The notes under the pieces were generated by a model. The model saw only the letters and a list, made by a program, of their open reading frames with translations, did no database searches and was not told where the DNA came from. A stretch of DNA of 56,617 bases from Planctomycetota bacterium (GTDB lineage: Bacteria > Planctomycetota > Planctomycetia > Pirellulales > Pirellulaceae), in the NCBI GenBank assembly GCA_029259935.1, contig JAJDEH010000216.1:1-56617 (forward strand), read 5' to 3'. A program made the position numbers and the translations under genes. Below, piece after piece: positions 28,901 to 40,468 of the stretch; positions within the stretch are counted from its first letter, which is position 1; the number at the start of each line of letters is the position of its first letter.

Positions 28901-29041
28901 TTTAACGGTCGCGGTCGATTCCACTTGGGCGGGCAGCCGCATCCGGCGCCCACAATTCCGGCACTTGGCAACTTTGCCGGCATGTTCGGTCGAATAGACA
29001 AGAATGTTTTGACAACCAGGACAGCGAACGCGACGTTTCAT
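25928..29041 (-). CDS. Zinc ribbon-TIR-TPR protein
   Basis: The 1037-residue protein starts with a small zinc ribbon (Cys7, Cys10, Cys27, Cys30). A TIR domain follows at about 58-167 ('RVFISHSTQDREFVEREI', 'DTWYSKDDIQ', 'MSPRSLSSEWVRAEVHWAM'), with a Glu at about 130 in the place of the NADase catalytic residue of TIR domains. About 23 TPR units fill the rest (about 185-1000), each of the type 'A.Y..RG......D..AI.D...AI.L.P'. TIR domains either scaffold signalling or cleave NAD, often in anti-phage defence. The TPR array would then sense a protein partner. The start was set at 29041, before 'MKRRVRCPGC', because the upstream extension of the longest frame is not protein-like. The gene diverges from the kinase gene at 30060, which has an analogous zinc ribbon. 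Confidence 0.85.
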   Translation of the reverse strand: MKRRVRCPGCQNILVYSTEHAGKVAKCRNCGRRMRLPAQVESTATVKTADASTAPPTRVFISHSTQDREFVEREIISVLKRHKMDTWYSKDDIQSASEWERSIREGLDSCQWFLIAMSPRSLSSEWVRAEVHWAMRKRRDRLVPVLIENCDWEDFHLMISQLQYVDLTPGSRLGQSKLLATWNLSELADAPPELAVAACEQGHALAAERRFDEAIVKYQEALHLSPKYALAYSRRGVAQARLGNFAAAIADCEQSVRLEPVSFAVYLNRSVVFYLKGDYDKALEDADRAIAIDDESAIGYLARGDARLNSDSQRAIDDYTEALRRSPAEARAFCGRAAARLSANDVDLALADANEAIRLDADFAAAYVAKGRCFYFKDQYDAAIDNFTRAIQLDENGAWGFAWRGDAYRLINNLDQAIEDATRANRLDPDCVLGYNTRGACYRQNYDLDAAIREFTEAIRLDPANDFALSERGACYREIFTDPQNKLAIADLRQAIELGSTRHTFLYNQLAECHRGNHDFRSAITILDEGVAKTQDPELLALKAKCLFDLDEFDQAIAVYSDALDQSATKPAHWYSERACCQQGKGDLPAAVADLQRAIEINPDAADFHAVMGDYLATLGRDAKAVESYSRAIELAPGMADGYVRRGNFYFDQGDFTSAMADFSEAIRNAWFLASGFEGRARCFLALQQFDRAIEDLSEAISKSPSDLGLLRSRADAYQKIGDPVKASADISQIASQCLNNENLDDAWESCEQALALDENNAVAFRVRGDVLSKRGEFEPAINAFQQAIRLNPRDDTAHFGCGFACMHTGANDEAITSFDETIRLRPNSPGAFVNRGIVRRNQGELDKSLADLGEAIRMNPKEPWAMVHRAITHSQNKNHEAALSDLNRVIQLNPQFGNAYWNRAMVWSGQGDYTKALADFEEAIRFEPELIGAHNGRAWLLATARDPKFRDAESALASATKACELSDWKETMFLDTLAAAHAENGDFDRAIEWQTKAIENATSAEAESYQLVKRLKLYGRGEPVREGPVPGNDTQA

Positions 29042-30059
29042 GAATTCATTTTCTCCCAGGCGGTACCTGCCATTATACCGCGAACGAAACGCCGGGCACG
29101 CGCGTGTCGAAGTCCAGAATTCAACCCGCCCGCGCGAACGGAACACTCTCCTGCAACGCAGTCTCCGTGGCCCATCGTCGCGAAGCGGGGCAACTCGATC
29201 CGTGTAACATACAAGCGGCTGCCCAAATGCGACGGTTTGGTTCTTCATGGTTCTGCCCCAACAGAAAATGTGCGAAGGAGTTAACGCGACGCGACGTTCA
29301 ATCTTGCGTGACCATTCGTCGCCAACACGTTTGCAATTTTGCAAGCGTTTGGCACTGCGTAGGCGCGCATCCGTATCCCGCGATTCCCCGAGCGGCAATT
29401 TCAAAAAGCGAGCCGCTGCTTGTTGGCCAGCGGTGAAACTACGACAGCCCCAGCGATTGCCCGAATCGCTCAATTCACGGACCCCGCCGATCGCTGCTAA
29501 TCTTGCGGCGACCGGCCCCGAAGTGGATCAGGACCCTCCAAAGTTTATTCACAGGTTCTCGATGGTCAAGTTAATCGGCGCGGCCGGATCATGGCGACCG
29601 TTAAGAAACGGGGCAACGACCGCGCCGGCAAAGAAGCAAAGGACAACGCCTTTCCAGCGGAATTCGAGGTTTGAAACTAACACTAGCCGCGCGGCTACCT
29701 CGATAGCTACAATGCAAGAAGGGTCAGCCGTCTCGGCCTTCGGCGCCTGGACATTGGCAAGCGCCGTTCCGGGCACTCCCTGGTAGTGTTTTAGAGTTTT
29801 GAATTAAAACGTTTGCGCGGCGTGCGAGCATGTTAATAAGTGCGAAATCCGAAACAAGTTCGAATTTCAAATGCTCAAATGACAGAAACGGCTAGTTTCC
29901 CTCTTTTGAACATTGGGTATTCAGATTTTGAATTTGTTTCGGATTTCGAGTTTCGGATTTCAGATTTAGTTGCGGCTCTGCCGCTCTAGTACTTGGTCGC
30001 TTCTCGCGGATCGAAAGGCGACGGCGTAACGCCGGTTCTGGCTTGGGCCGGATTCAACC
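29042..30059. other. 1-kb intergenic region between divergent TIR and kinase genes
   Basis: No convincing coding frame was seen on either strand in these 1018 bases. The region must carry both promoters. Its right part is AT-richer and holds the inverted repeat annotated at 29844-29947. Nothing else of note was recognised. Confidence 0.6.
29844..29947. repeat. Inverted repeat gaaatccgaaacaa
   Basis: The arm gaaatccgaaacaa (29844-29857) is matched exactly by ttgtttcggatttc (29934-29947). Looser matching continues into the loop, and a third partial copy ('gagtttcggatttcagattt') follows the right arm. The spacing is long, about 76 bases, so it resembles a repeat-array remnant rather than a terminator. 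Confidence 0.6.
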
Positions 30060-34091
<4,032 letters not shown>

Positions 34092-34115
34092 GCCGTTCCG
34101 TTGGAGTAACGATCG

Positions 34116-34586
34116 ATGGATGATTTTCATTTTGAAACGCGGATCAGCAGACCGCCCGCCGATGTCTATGCAGCCCTGACCACGAAGCCGGGCATTCAAG
34201 GTTGGTGGACCCCCGATTGCGACGTGCCCGCGGACGTCGGCGAGCAACTCAAGGTGCGGTTTGGAGAGATGTATCACACCTACGAAATCGAGTCGCTGGT
34301 GGCCGACACGGAGGTTTGTTGGAAGTGTGTTGAACATTTCCACAACCTGCCCGGACTGACCAAGTTCGACGAATGGATCGGAACAAGGTTGCAATTTCTG
34401 CTTACGCCAGAAGAAGCCGGAACGAAGTTGGCCTTTAAACACGAAGGCCTGACACCCGAGTTGGATTGCTATTCGCACTGTTCCGAGCGTTGGCCATTCT
34501 TCCTCGGCGTCAGCTTGAAAGAGTATGTCGAGACCGGAGCGGGCCAACCTTATGTCGATCAAGAGCCCGCCGAATTCGACACGTAG
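34116..34586 (+). CDS. SRPBCC (START-like / AHSA1-type) domain protein
   Basis: The 156-residue cytoplasmic protein begins 'MDDFHFETRISRPPADVYAALTTKPGIQGWWT', the classic first strand and helix of the Bet v1/START-like fold. It continues with 'LKVRFGEMYHTYEI' and 'LTPEEAGTKLAFKHEGL'. Such proteins bind small hydrophobic ligands or, in the AHSA1 branch, modulate chaperones; no ligand can be named. The start at 34116 has GGAG upstream. It follows the kinase gene after 24 bp on the same strand, suggesting co-transcription, and converges with the next gene. Confidence 0.8.
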   Translation: MDDFHFETRISRPPADVYAALTTKPGIQGWWTPDCDVPADVGEQLKVRFGEMYHTYEIESLVADTEVCWKCVEHFHNLPGLTKFDEWIGTRLQFLLTPEEAGTKLAFKHEGLTPELDCYSHCSERWPFFLGVSLKEYVETGAGQPYVDQEPAEFDT

Positions 34587-34623
34587 GCCGTCTTGGCCCG
34601 AGCGAATCGACGCGGACCCGATC

Positions 34624-35499
34624 CTACTTGATCAACCTATCGCGGACCGAAATACCCCAATAAATGAAGTGTGCCCGATCGCCCACAAAAGGCGTGCCCC
34701 GCGCACATTCCCACACCTGGGATTCTTGGTAGTCGAGTTGCATCGGCAGATTGGTGAACTGAGCCGCGGCGAACTGCCACTCGGGTCCGTCTTCCGATTC
34801 CACCGCCTCGATCAGCAGAATGAGTTCGGGATCGGTCCCCATCACGAAGGCAAAGATGCCACCGTCGAGCACTCGATGGTTCTTACTGTGATAACGATAT
34901 AAAGGTTGAGCGAGCAGCCGGAGCGAGCCTTCGCCGTCGACGAGGCCGGGCGGAATTTTCGCTTGAAAACGTCTCGCCAAACGACGCATCTGGGTCAGGC
35001 GAAGCGTTGCCACCTTCGCGGGCGCTTTCGCGGCGGGAATCCTCTGACGTTTGATTCCCGCTTCCTTGGTGATCCAATCGGGGACCGCCCCGTGGCGGCT
35101 CGTGCGCGGGTCGTGCTTGGATTCTATGGGGACCAAGGAAAGTGAATGGAGTTCGTGCGAGAGGTGTCGTTTGGTTGCATCTTCGGGCGTGATGACCGAC
35201 CAGATAGCGCCCAACACCTCGGGCCGCCCATCGTTGGTCCAAACAAAAGCGGCCCCATGCGTATCGCGCTCGCGAACTGGATTGGTGAAGGTAAGGATCG
35301 GCTTGGTCACAAGTTCCAGCTCTTCGACATCGTCACCGTGCCGCAACATCTGATACTTCGCCGCTTCCTCCGAGTACACGGCCATCCAGCGTTTCTTCTG
35401 ATTCTCTCGTTCAGCAGGTTTTGGAGCGTCTTGACCGGCAGCCATCCCTGAAGTGAAGAAACCCGAAACGAGCAACCAGCATGGTAATCTTGAGAACAT
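34624..35499 (-). CDS. Secreted conserved hypothetical protein
   Basis: The 291-residue protein has an N-terminal hydrophobic signal ('MFSRLPCWLLVSGFFTSGMAAGQD') after the ATG at 35499, with GGAG seven bases upstream. A longer start at 35514 is possible. The mature part contains 'ELVTKPILTFTNPVRE', 'GAAFVWTNDGRPEVLGAIWSV' and, near the end, 'DYQESQVWECARGTPFVGDRAHFIYWG'. No catalytic or cofactor motif is visible. I do not recognise a characterised family, though the style is that of planctomycete periplasmic proteins. It converges with the START-like gene, 37 bp apart. Confidence 0.7.
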   Translation of the reverse strand: MFSRLPCWLLVSGFFTSGMAAGQDAPKPAERENQKKRWMAVYSEEAAKYQMLRHGDDVEELELVTKPILTFTNPVRERDTHGAAFVWTNDGRPEVLGAIWSVITPEDATKRHLSHELHSLSLVPIESKHDPRTSRHGAVPDWITKEAGIKRQRIPAAKAPAKVATLRLTQMRRLARRFQAKIPPGLVDGEGSLRLLAQPLYRYHSKNHRVLDGGIFAFVMGTDPELILLIEAVESEDGPEWQFAAAQFTNLPMQLDYQESQVWECARGTPFVGDRAHFIYWGISVRDRLIK

Positions 35500-35748
35500 C
35501 AACCCACTCCACATCGGAATTACACAACAAATCGCCCCGCGACGATCAAGCAAAAAGCGACTCTATTATTATAGACAGAATGTCTGATGTTCAGCAAGCA
35601 ACCGTTTTTCAAACTCTTCATCCCCCAGTGCCGGAGGTCATTGCCAAATCGTTGGACGGGGATGTTGAATCGGGAAGAGGCACTGCCGGACTAGACGACA
35701 ATGGCACCCCCTGGTGCAGTGGCACGCGCGAACCGTGTGCCAGGTCTG

Positions 35749-36060
35749 CTATCGCGGGTATAGGTCTGGCCAGGATTTGTACTTGGCCGGATCTTTGATG
35801 ATTGCCTCACCGATCGCGAGGGCTTCGGGCAACGGTAGTTCGACTTGCTGAAGTATGGCAACCATCGTTTCCATGTCGCCCGATTGAACTGCCGCGTCAA
35901 AATCTTTGAGAAGTCCGACTGCGGCGACGCGTTCCATCGTGGTCATGCCCGAATATTTGGGTCGGAAGCGAAACGGCGGTGTTTGCCGTTGCGCAGCCCG
36001 CCGCTGCATATGAACGACCACCAGAATCAGCATCGCAACAATACAACCAAGAGTGAGCAC
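35749..36060 (-). CDS. Possible small membrane-anchored protein
   Basis: This open frame encodes one hydrophobic helix ('[18 protein letters not shown]') followed by a basic stretch and a soluble tail ('[41 protein letters not shown]') with natural-looking composition. The frame stays open upstream to 36195, but that part overlaps an RTX-like fragment on the other strand, so a GTG at 36060 was chosen as a compromise. No Shine-Dalgarno sequence supports any start. It could be a remnant of a larger gene. No function can be given. Confidence 0.4.
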   Translation of the reverse strand: MLTLGCIVAMLILVVVHMQRRAAQRQTPPFRFRPKYSGMTTMERVAAVGLLKDFDAAVQSGDMETMVAILQQVELPLPEALAIGEAIIKDPAKYKSWPDLYPR

Positions 36061-36245
36061 GGGCTGGGGCCATCGTGAGTTCTGAAGACACGAACGAAGG
36101 GGACGACGTTGCGTGTTGGATTCTATCGAACAAGCGATCGTCGCAAAAGAACGATGTACTGAATGGGGCGGGATTCTTTTTCGAACAGCCGTCAAGATCT
36201 ACCAAACCCGGATCGCGCACTGTAGGCTTGACCCACAGCCTTTGG

Positions 36246-36359
36246 GGAGATGACGACAGCGACATTCTTCGGGGTGGTGATGGAAACGACTCGCTTTCCG
36301 GCGGACGAGGCCGCGACTTTCTGTACGGCGACTACGGCGAAGACATCCTCGTTGGCGGA
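36246..36359 (+). pseudogene. RTX (haemolysin-type calcium-binding) repeat fragment
   Basis: One frame encodes about 38 residues with nonapeptide-like repeats ('[20 protein letters not shown]', then '[10 protein letters not shown]'), the GGxGxDx pattern of calcium-binding RTX beta-rolls. RTX proteins are normally hundreds of residues long and secreted. Here the surrounding open frame is only 111 codons, with no recognisable N-terminal part or secretion signal. It is best read as the remnant of a lost RTX gene. Confidence 0.5.
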
Positions 36360-36406
36360 TGGGTCGACTTTGGCGCGGCGGATGATACAGGCCCAGCGTT
36401 GGCACT

Positions 36407-36997
36407 CTAGCTTGCCTCCGTGCCGATGTGCTGATAGTGGTGGCCGATCAAATCGTTTTGGATCCACAACAGTTTGTTGAACGCCCGTAGCGTCCGGGCC
36501 TTCGCATCTTGTTCCAGATTCAACTCCAGAATCGCCGCCATCAGGGCATCGGAAAGCAGTCCCAGCAGCGCGTTCATTTGGACCAGCGGCACGTTGATAT
36601 CCTTGTTGCCCGCCTTGGGCGTGTGAATCTTGGCGGCCATATCCAGGTAGGTGATCATCTTGTCGTTGTAGGCATGGCCGATGAGCTGCATCAGATAACG
36701 GTTCAAATGCTCCTTGCGAAACTGAATCTGGGGATGGTCCACCGTCAACGATTCGAGCGAAACGGGCACCTCGCCTTCGAATCCGTGCTGGCGGGGCAAA
36801 AAGTGCCGGGCTGTCGCATCGTAAGCTAGCAGCTTTTCGTACGTGGTTTCCACAATCGCCGGAATTTTGGGTGCCAAATAGCCCGCCGAGGCGTGAATCG
36901 CTTTCACGTCCTCCTCGTCGAACCCCATGAATTCGGCCTGGAATCGATACCGGCACTTCATATCCTGTTCCAAACTGGCTTCGTCTACGTGCTGCAT
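36407..36997 (-). CDS. Protoglobin-type haem protein
   Basis: The 196-residue protein resembles protoglobin and the globin domain of globin-coupled sensors (PF11563 type). It has the N-terminal '[21 protein letters not shown]', the E-helix-like '[20 protein letters not shown]' and '[14 protein letters not shown]'. His125 in '[10 protein letters not shown]' lies where the proximal haem ligand is expected. No output domain follows, so it is a single-domain globin. The start at 36997 is supported by GAGGAG. It is divergent from hcp, with which it probably shares regulation. A role in NO or oxygen binding is inferred from that neighbour. Confidence 0.8.
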   Translation of the reverse strand: MQHVDEASLEQDMKCRYRFQAEFMGFDEEDVKAIHASAGYLAPKIPAIVETTYEKLLAYDATARHFLPRQHGFEGEVPVSLESLTVDHPQIQFRKEHLNRYLMQLIGHAYNDKMITYLDMAAKIHTPKAGNKDINVPLVQMNALLGLLSDALMAAILELNLEQDAKARTLRAFNKLLWIQNDLIGHHYQHIGTEAS

Positions 36998-37028
36998 CGA
37001 ATTTGCTCTCCTCGGGCTAAATTGGATA

Positions 37029-37070
37029 TTGACATCCGATTTTAATAAGGTAGCATCTAGTTTACTAGAT
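37029..37070 (+). promoter_or_regulatory. hcp promoter-like sequence with overlapping palindromic operator
   Basis: TTGACA (37029-37034) and TAGCAT (37051-37056), 16 bp apart, resemble a housekeeping -35/-10 pair directed at hcp. The perfect inverted repeat ATCTAG-TTTA-CTAGAT (37055-37070) overlaps the -10, the usual place for a repressor. The Rrf2-family regulator encoded at 39855 is the obvious candidate to bind it (inference). Confidence 0.55.
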
Positions 37071-37144
37071 TTGGCATGCGGTGGAACCTTCGATGGCCCC
37101 GCCCCATCCGCATGAAGGACAGCAACGACCTTGGGAGAAAGCAG

Positions 37145-38428
37145 ATGTTTTGCAATCAATGTGAGCAAACGGCAAACGGAACAGGTTGTGAGGACGTCGG
37201 CGTCTGCGGCAAAGACCCCGACATGCAGTCACTTCAGGAGACTCTGCTGTTTGGCGTGAAGGGACTGGCCGCCTATGCGAATCACGCTCGCCGGCTGGGC
37301 AAGACGGATGACGAGGTTAGCGAGTTCATCGAAGAGGCGCTGTTCGCCACGATGACGAATGTGAACTTCGATCTGGAGAGCCTGTTGGAGTTGGTGCTGG
37401 ATTGCGGACGAATCAACCTCAAGGTCATGGAGATGCTGGACGCCGGCCACACCGAGAAGTTCGGCTTGCCCACGCCCACGCCCGTGTACGAAGGCACCAA
37501 AGCGGGCCCCGGCATCCTGATGACGGGACACGACATGCTGGACATGTCCGACCTGCTGGACCAAGCGGCGGGTGCCGGCGTCAATGTTTATACGCATGGC
37601 GAGATGTTGCCGGCCCATAGCTATCCCAAGCTGCGCCAGCACGAGCACCTGGCCGGCCATTTCGGAACGGCTTGGCAAAACCAGAACATCGAGTTCTCTC
37701 AGTTCACCGGCCCGATCGTTGGTACCACGAACTGTGTTTTGATTCCGTGGGAATCCTACAAGGACCGCTTGTTCACGACTCGTGTCACCGCCGTTCCCGG
37801 TGGCACGCGGATCAAGGACAACGATTTTTCGCAAGTCATCGAAATGGCGAAGCAATGCCAGCCACTGCCGGAAAACAAGACCGGTGAATCGACCATTGGT
37901 TTCCACCATGGCGTGATCCTGGGACTGGCCGATAAGGTGGTCGAGGCCGTCAAGTCGGGCGCGATTAAGCACTTCTACGTGATCGGCGGCTGCGACGGCG
38001 CGGAAGCGGGCCGCAACTACTTCACCCAATTTGCTCAATCGACGCCGGACGAGTCCGTCATTCTCACGCTTGGCTGCGGGAAATTTCGCATTCGCGACCA
38101 CGACTATGGCACGGTCGCCGGCTTGCCGCGGCTAATGGACATGGGACAGTGCAACGACGCCTACGGCGCGATTCGAGTCGCGGCCGGACTGGCGGAAGCC
38201 TTCGATTGCGGCGTGAACGACCTGCCGCTGACGTTGGTCATTTCATGGTTCGAGCAGAAAGCGGTGGCCGTGTTGCTGACCCTGCTACACCTTGGAATCA
38301 AAGGCATCCGGCTGGGACCGGCTCCGCCCGCGTTCATTACACCCAACGTGTTCAAGATCTTGCAGGAAAAGTTTGACCTCAAGCTGGTCGAAGCCGAACC
38401 GCCTCAAGAGCTGTTTCAGTTGGCCTAA
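37145..38428 (+). CDS. hcp: Hydroxylamine reductase / hybrid cluster protein, short form
   Basis: The 427-residue protein opens with the 4Fe-4S ligand set Cys3, Cys6, Cys15 and Cys21 ('MFCNQCEQTANGTGC.....C'). It carries the hybrid-cluster regions 'YTHGEMLPAHSYP', 'GTTNCVLIP', 'VIGGCDGAEAGRNYFT', 'LTLGCGKFRI' and 'LVISWFEQKAV'. Classic class I and II Hcp are about 550 residues, so this matches the shorter class III form, which lacks part of the N-terminal helical domain. Hcp reduces NO to N2O, or hydroxylamine to ammonia, under anaerobic nitrosative stress. The start at 37145 has GGGAG upstream. The divergent protoglobin and the Rrf2 regulator nearby support a nitrosative-stress role. Confidence 0.95.
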   Translation: MFCNQCEQTANGTGCEDVGVCGKDPDMQSLQETLLFGVKGLAAYANHARRLGKTDDEVSEFIEEALFATMTNVNFDLESLLELVLDCGRINLKVMEMLDAGHTEKFGLPTPTPVYEGTKAGPGILMTGHDMLDMSDLLDQAAGAGVNVYTHGEMLPAHSYPKLRQHEHLAGHFGTAWQNQNIEFSQFTGPIVGTTNCVLIPWESYKDRLFTTRVTAVPGGTRIKDNDFSQVIEMAKQCQPLPENKTGESTIGFHHGVILGLADKVVEAVKSGAIKHFYVIGGCDGAEAGRNYFTQFAQSTPDESVILTLGCGKFRIRDHDYGTVAGLPRLMDMGQCNDAYGAIRVAAGLAEAFDCGVNDLPLTLVISWFEQKAVAVLLTLLHLGIKGIRLGPAPPAFITPNVFKILQEKFDLKLVEAEPPQELFQLA

Positions 38429-38451
38429 AGTTTGTACTAAAGTTGGTAGCC

Positions 38452-39792
38452 ATGAACAGTCGCAGTGAAATTTGTGTGGTGTGGCCCACGGCGATGCGGA
38501 TCGTCGCCGTGGGGCTTTTTTCCTGGCTCCTGCTTTCGCGATCCGCGCCGGCGCAGGATTCGTTTGATCGGGAACCGATCAATTATTCAAAGGCCGAGGT
38601 TCACGATCCGATCGCCCGCTTGCAGCAGAAGATTGATAACGGCCAGGTTGAACTGAAATTCGACGAGCAACAGGGCTACTTGAATGCGGTTCTAAAGGCG
38701 CTCGACGTTCCCCTGTCGTCGCAAATGCTGGTGTTTTCCAAAACCAGCTTTCAGCAACGGCGCATTACGCCGCATTCGCCGCGGGCCTTGTATTTCAACG
38801 ACGAGGTGTATGTAGGCTGGGTGCCCAGCGGAGAAGTCGTCGAGATTTCCTCGGTCGATCCACGCCAGGGAGCCATCTTTTACACGTTGGGTCAGAAAGA
38901 AACCGCACGGCCGCAATTCATTCGCGATCAAGGAAACTGTCTGACTTGCCATGCCACGTCGCGAACACACGGCGTGCCGGGACATTTGGTGCGTTCGGTT
39001 TATTCCTCGCGAACCGGACTTCCGCATTTCGGTTCAGGAACCTTTCGCACGAATCACTCCAGCCCTTTCAAGCAGCGTTGGGGCGGCTGGTATGTCACCG
39101 GGACGCACGGTGCCCAACGGCACATGGGCAACGTGATCGCGCGCGATCGGACACGGCCCTCGGATTTGGATGTGGAAGACGGCGCGAACGTCACCGACTT
39201 GAGCGACCGCGTCAGCACCGACCGCTACCTCACCGACCACAGCGACATCGTGGCCTTGATGGTACTCGAGCATCAAACCGAGATGCACAATTTGATCACG
39301 GCCGCCAACTATCAAACCAGACTGGCACTACACAGCAACGACGTGATGAACCGTGCCTTGGAGCGGCCCGACGAGTTCATTAGCGATTCGACTCACCGCC
39401 GAGTGGCCAGTGCCGCCGACGATCTGTTGGAATACCTGTTGTTCGTGGATGAAACACCATTGACCGACGCGATCCGGGGAACGACGTGCTTCGCGGAGAA
39501 GTTCACGTCGCTAGGTCCCCGAGACGAGAAGGGCCGCTCGCTACGGCAATTTGATCTCAAACGCCGCATCTTTAAGCATCCATGCAGTTACTTGATCTAT
39601 TCAGACGCCTTTCGCGCGCTGCCGCCGCGCGTCAAGGAAAAAGTGTACCGGCGGTTGTGGGAAGTGCTTACGGAAGAGGACCGGAGCGAGACGTTCGAGC
39701 ATCTATCATCGGCCGATCGGCTGGCGATACTCGAAATCCTGCGCGACACCAACACGGATCTGCCGGAATATTGGCAGCGCGAAAGTCGTTGA
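38452..39792 (+). CDS. Secreted protein with one c-type haem motif
   Basis: The 446-residue protein has a signal peptide ('RIVAVGLFSWLLLSRSAPAQ') and a single CxxCH site in 'QGNCLTCHATSRTHGVPGHLVRSV'. His-rich segments follow, including 'GWYVTGTHGAQRHMGN' and 'VLEHQTEMHNLI'. It is therefore a probable periplasmic one-haem cytochrome, but I do not recognise its family. The start could be the ATG at 38452 or a later one at 38494, which shortens the pre-sequence; neither has a strong ribosome site. It begins 23 bp after hcp and precedes the Rrf2 regulator, so a role in the same stress response is inferred. Confidence 0.8.
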   Translation: MNSRSEICVVWPTAMRIVAVGLFSWLLLSRSAPAQDSFDREPINYSKAEVHDPIARLQQKIDNGQVELKFDEQQGYLNAVLKALDVPLSSQMLVFSKTSFQQRRITPHSPRALYFNDEVYVGWVPSGEVVEISSVDPRQGAIFYTLGQKETARPQFIRDQGNCLTCHATSRTHGVPGHLVRSVYSSRTGLPHFGSGTFRTNHSSPFKQRWGGWYVTGTHGAQRHMGNVIARDRTRPSDLDVEDGANVTDLSDRVSTDRYLTDHSDIVALMVLEHQTEMHNLITAANYQTRLALHSNDVMNRALERPDEFISDSTHRRVASAADDLLEYLLFVDETPLTDAIRGTTCFAEKFTSLGPRDEKGRSLRQFDLKRRIFKHPCSYLIYSDAFRALPPRVKEKVYRRLWEVLTEEDRSETFEHLSSADRLAILEILRDTNTDLPEYWQRESR

Positions 39793-39854
39793 TCGCTCCG
39801 CGATCATAACGTTCGGAAAACAATTCAACCCATGTTTCTTGGGAGCCTTGGCAC

Positions 39855-40298
39855 TTGTTTTCGCAAACCGCAGAGTACGCACTACGGGCCATATCCGTGT
39901 TGGCCGAGCGGGCGCCGTCGTCACTGACGACCGAGCGACTCGCCGAGCTGACCGCCGTTCCGCAGGCTTACTTATCGAAAGTTCTGCAAGCCTTGCGAAA
40001 AGCGGGCGTTGTGCAATCGCAGCGCGGAATCGGGGGCGGGGTCTCGTTGGCTCAAAAGCCCGAAGATGTCACGATCTTGACAATCATCAACGCCGTGGAT
40101 CCCATTCGCCGCATCACCGAATGTCCGATTGGTCTGGCGGCCCACGGCGTCCGCCTGTGCCCGATGCACTCACGGCTGGACGCCGCCTTGGAAATGGTCG
40201 AGGACGTGTTTCGCCAAACCACGCTCGCCGAACTGCTAGCCGAGCAAAGCGGCGGCCAGAGATGCAAGTTCCCCAAGGTGAAGCGGACGGTTGGCTAA
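39855..40298 (+). CDS. Rrf2-family transcriptional regulator
   Basis: The 147-residue protein begins 'MFSQTAEYALRAISVLAE', the Rrf2 winged-helix start, with recognition helix 'VPQAYLSKVLQALRKAGVVQSQRGIGGGVSLA'. Two cysteines in 'ECPIGLAAHGVRLCPMHSRLD' lie in the loop where NsrR, IscR and RirA bind an iron-sulfur cluster; the third Cys of NsrR is absent, with His a possible ligand. The start is TTG, with GGGAG about 10 bases upstream. It follows hcp and the one-haem protein on the same strand. It is a good candidate to repress this cluster in an NO- or redox-dependent way. Confidence 0.85.
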   Translation: MFSQTAEYALRAISVLAERAPSSLTTERLAELTAVPQAYLSKVLQALRKAGVVQSQRGIGGGVSLAQKPEDVTILTIINAVDPIRRITECPIGLAAHGVRLCPMHSRLDAALEMVEDVFRQTTLAELLAEQSGGQRCKFPKVKRTVG

Positions 40299-40468
40299 GG
40301 CCGAGACTGCCGATTGTCGCGCTTATTTCGAATCTTCCGTCAGTTCTTGATGGAAATGCCTGTCACAAGCTTACGAAGCGCGAACTGCCGGACGATAAAT
40401 AGGCGTAGCTACAGATAAGGGGCCCCTGTAAGAGTCCTTATTCACTTCATTTTTGGCGAGGCACTTTC

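Noticed and set aside
35581..35748. Plus-strand frame starting MSDVQQATVFQTLHPP
   Set aside because: It loses protein-like character after about 25 codons and overlaps the end of the small membrane-protein frame on the other strand.
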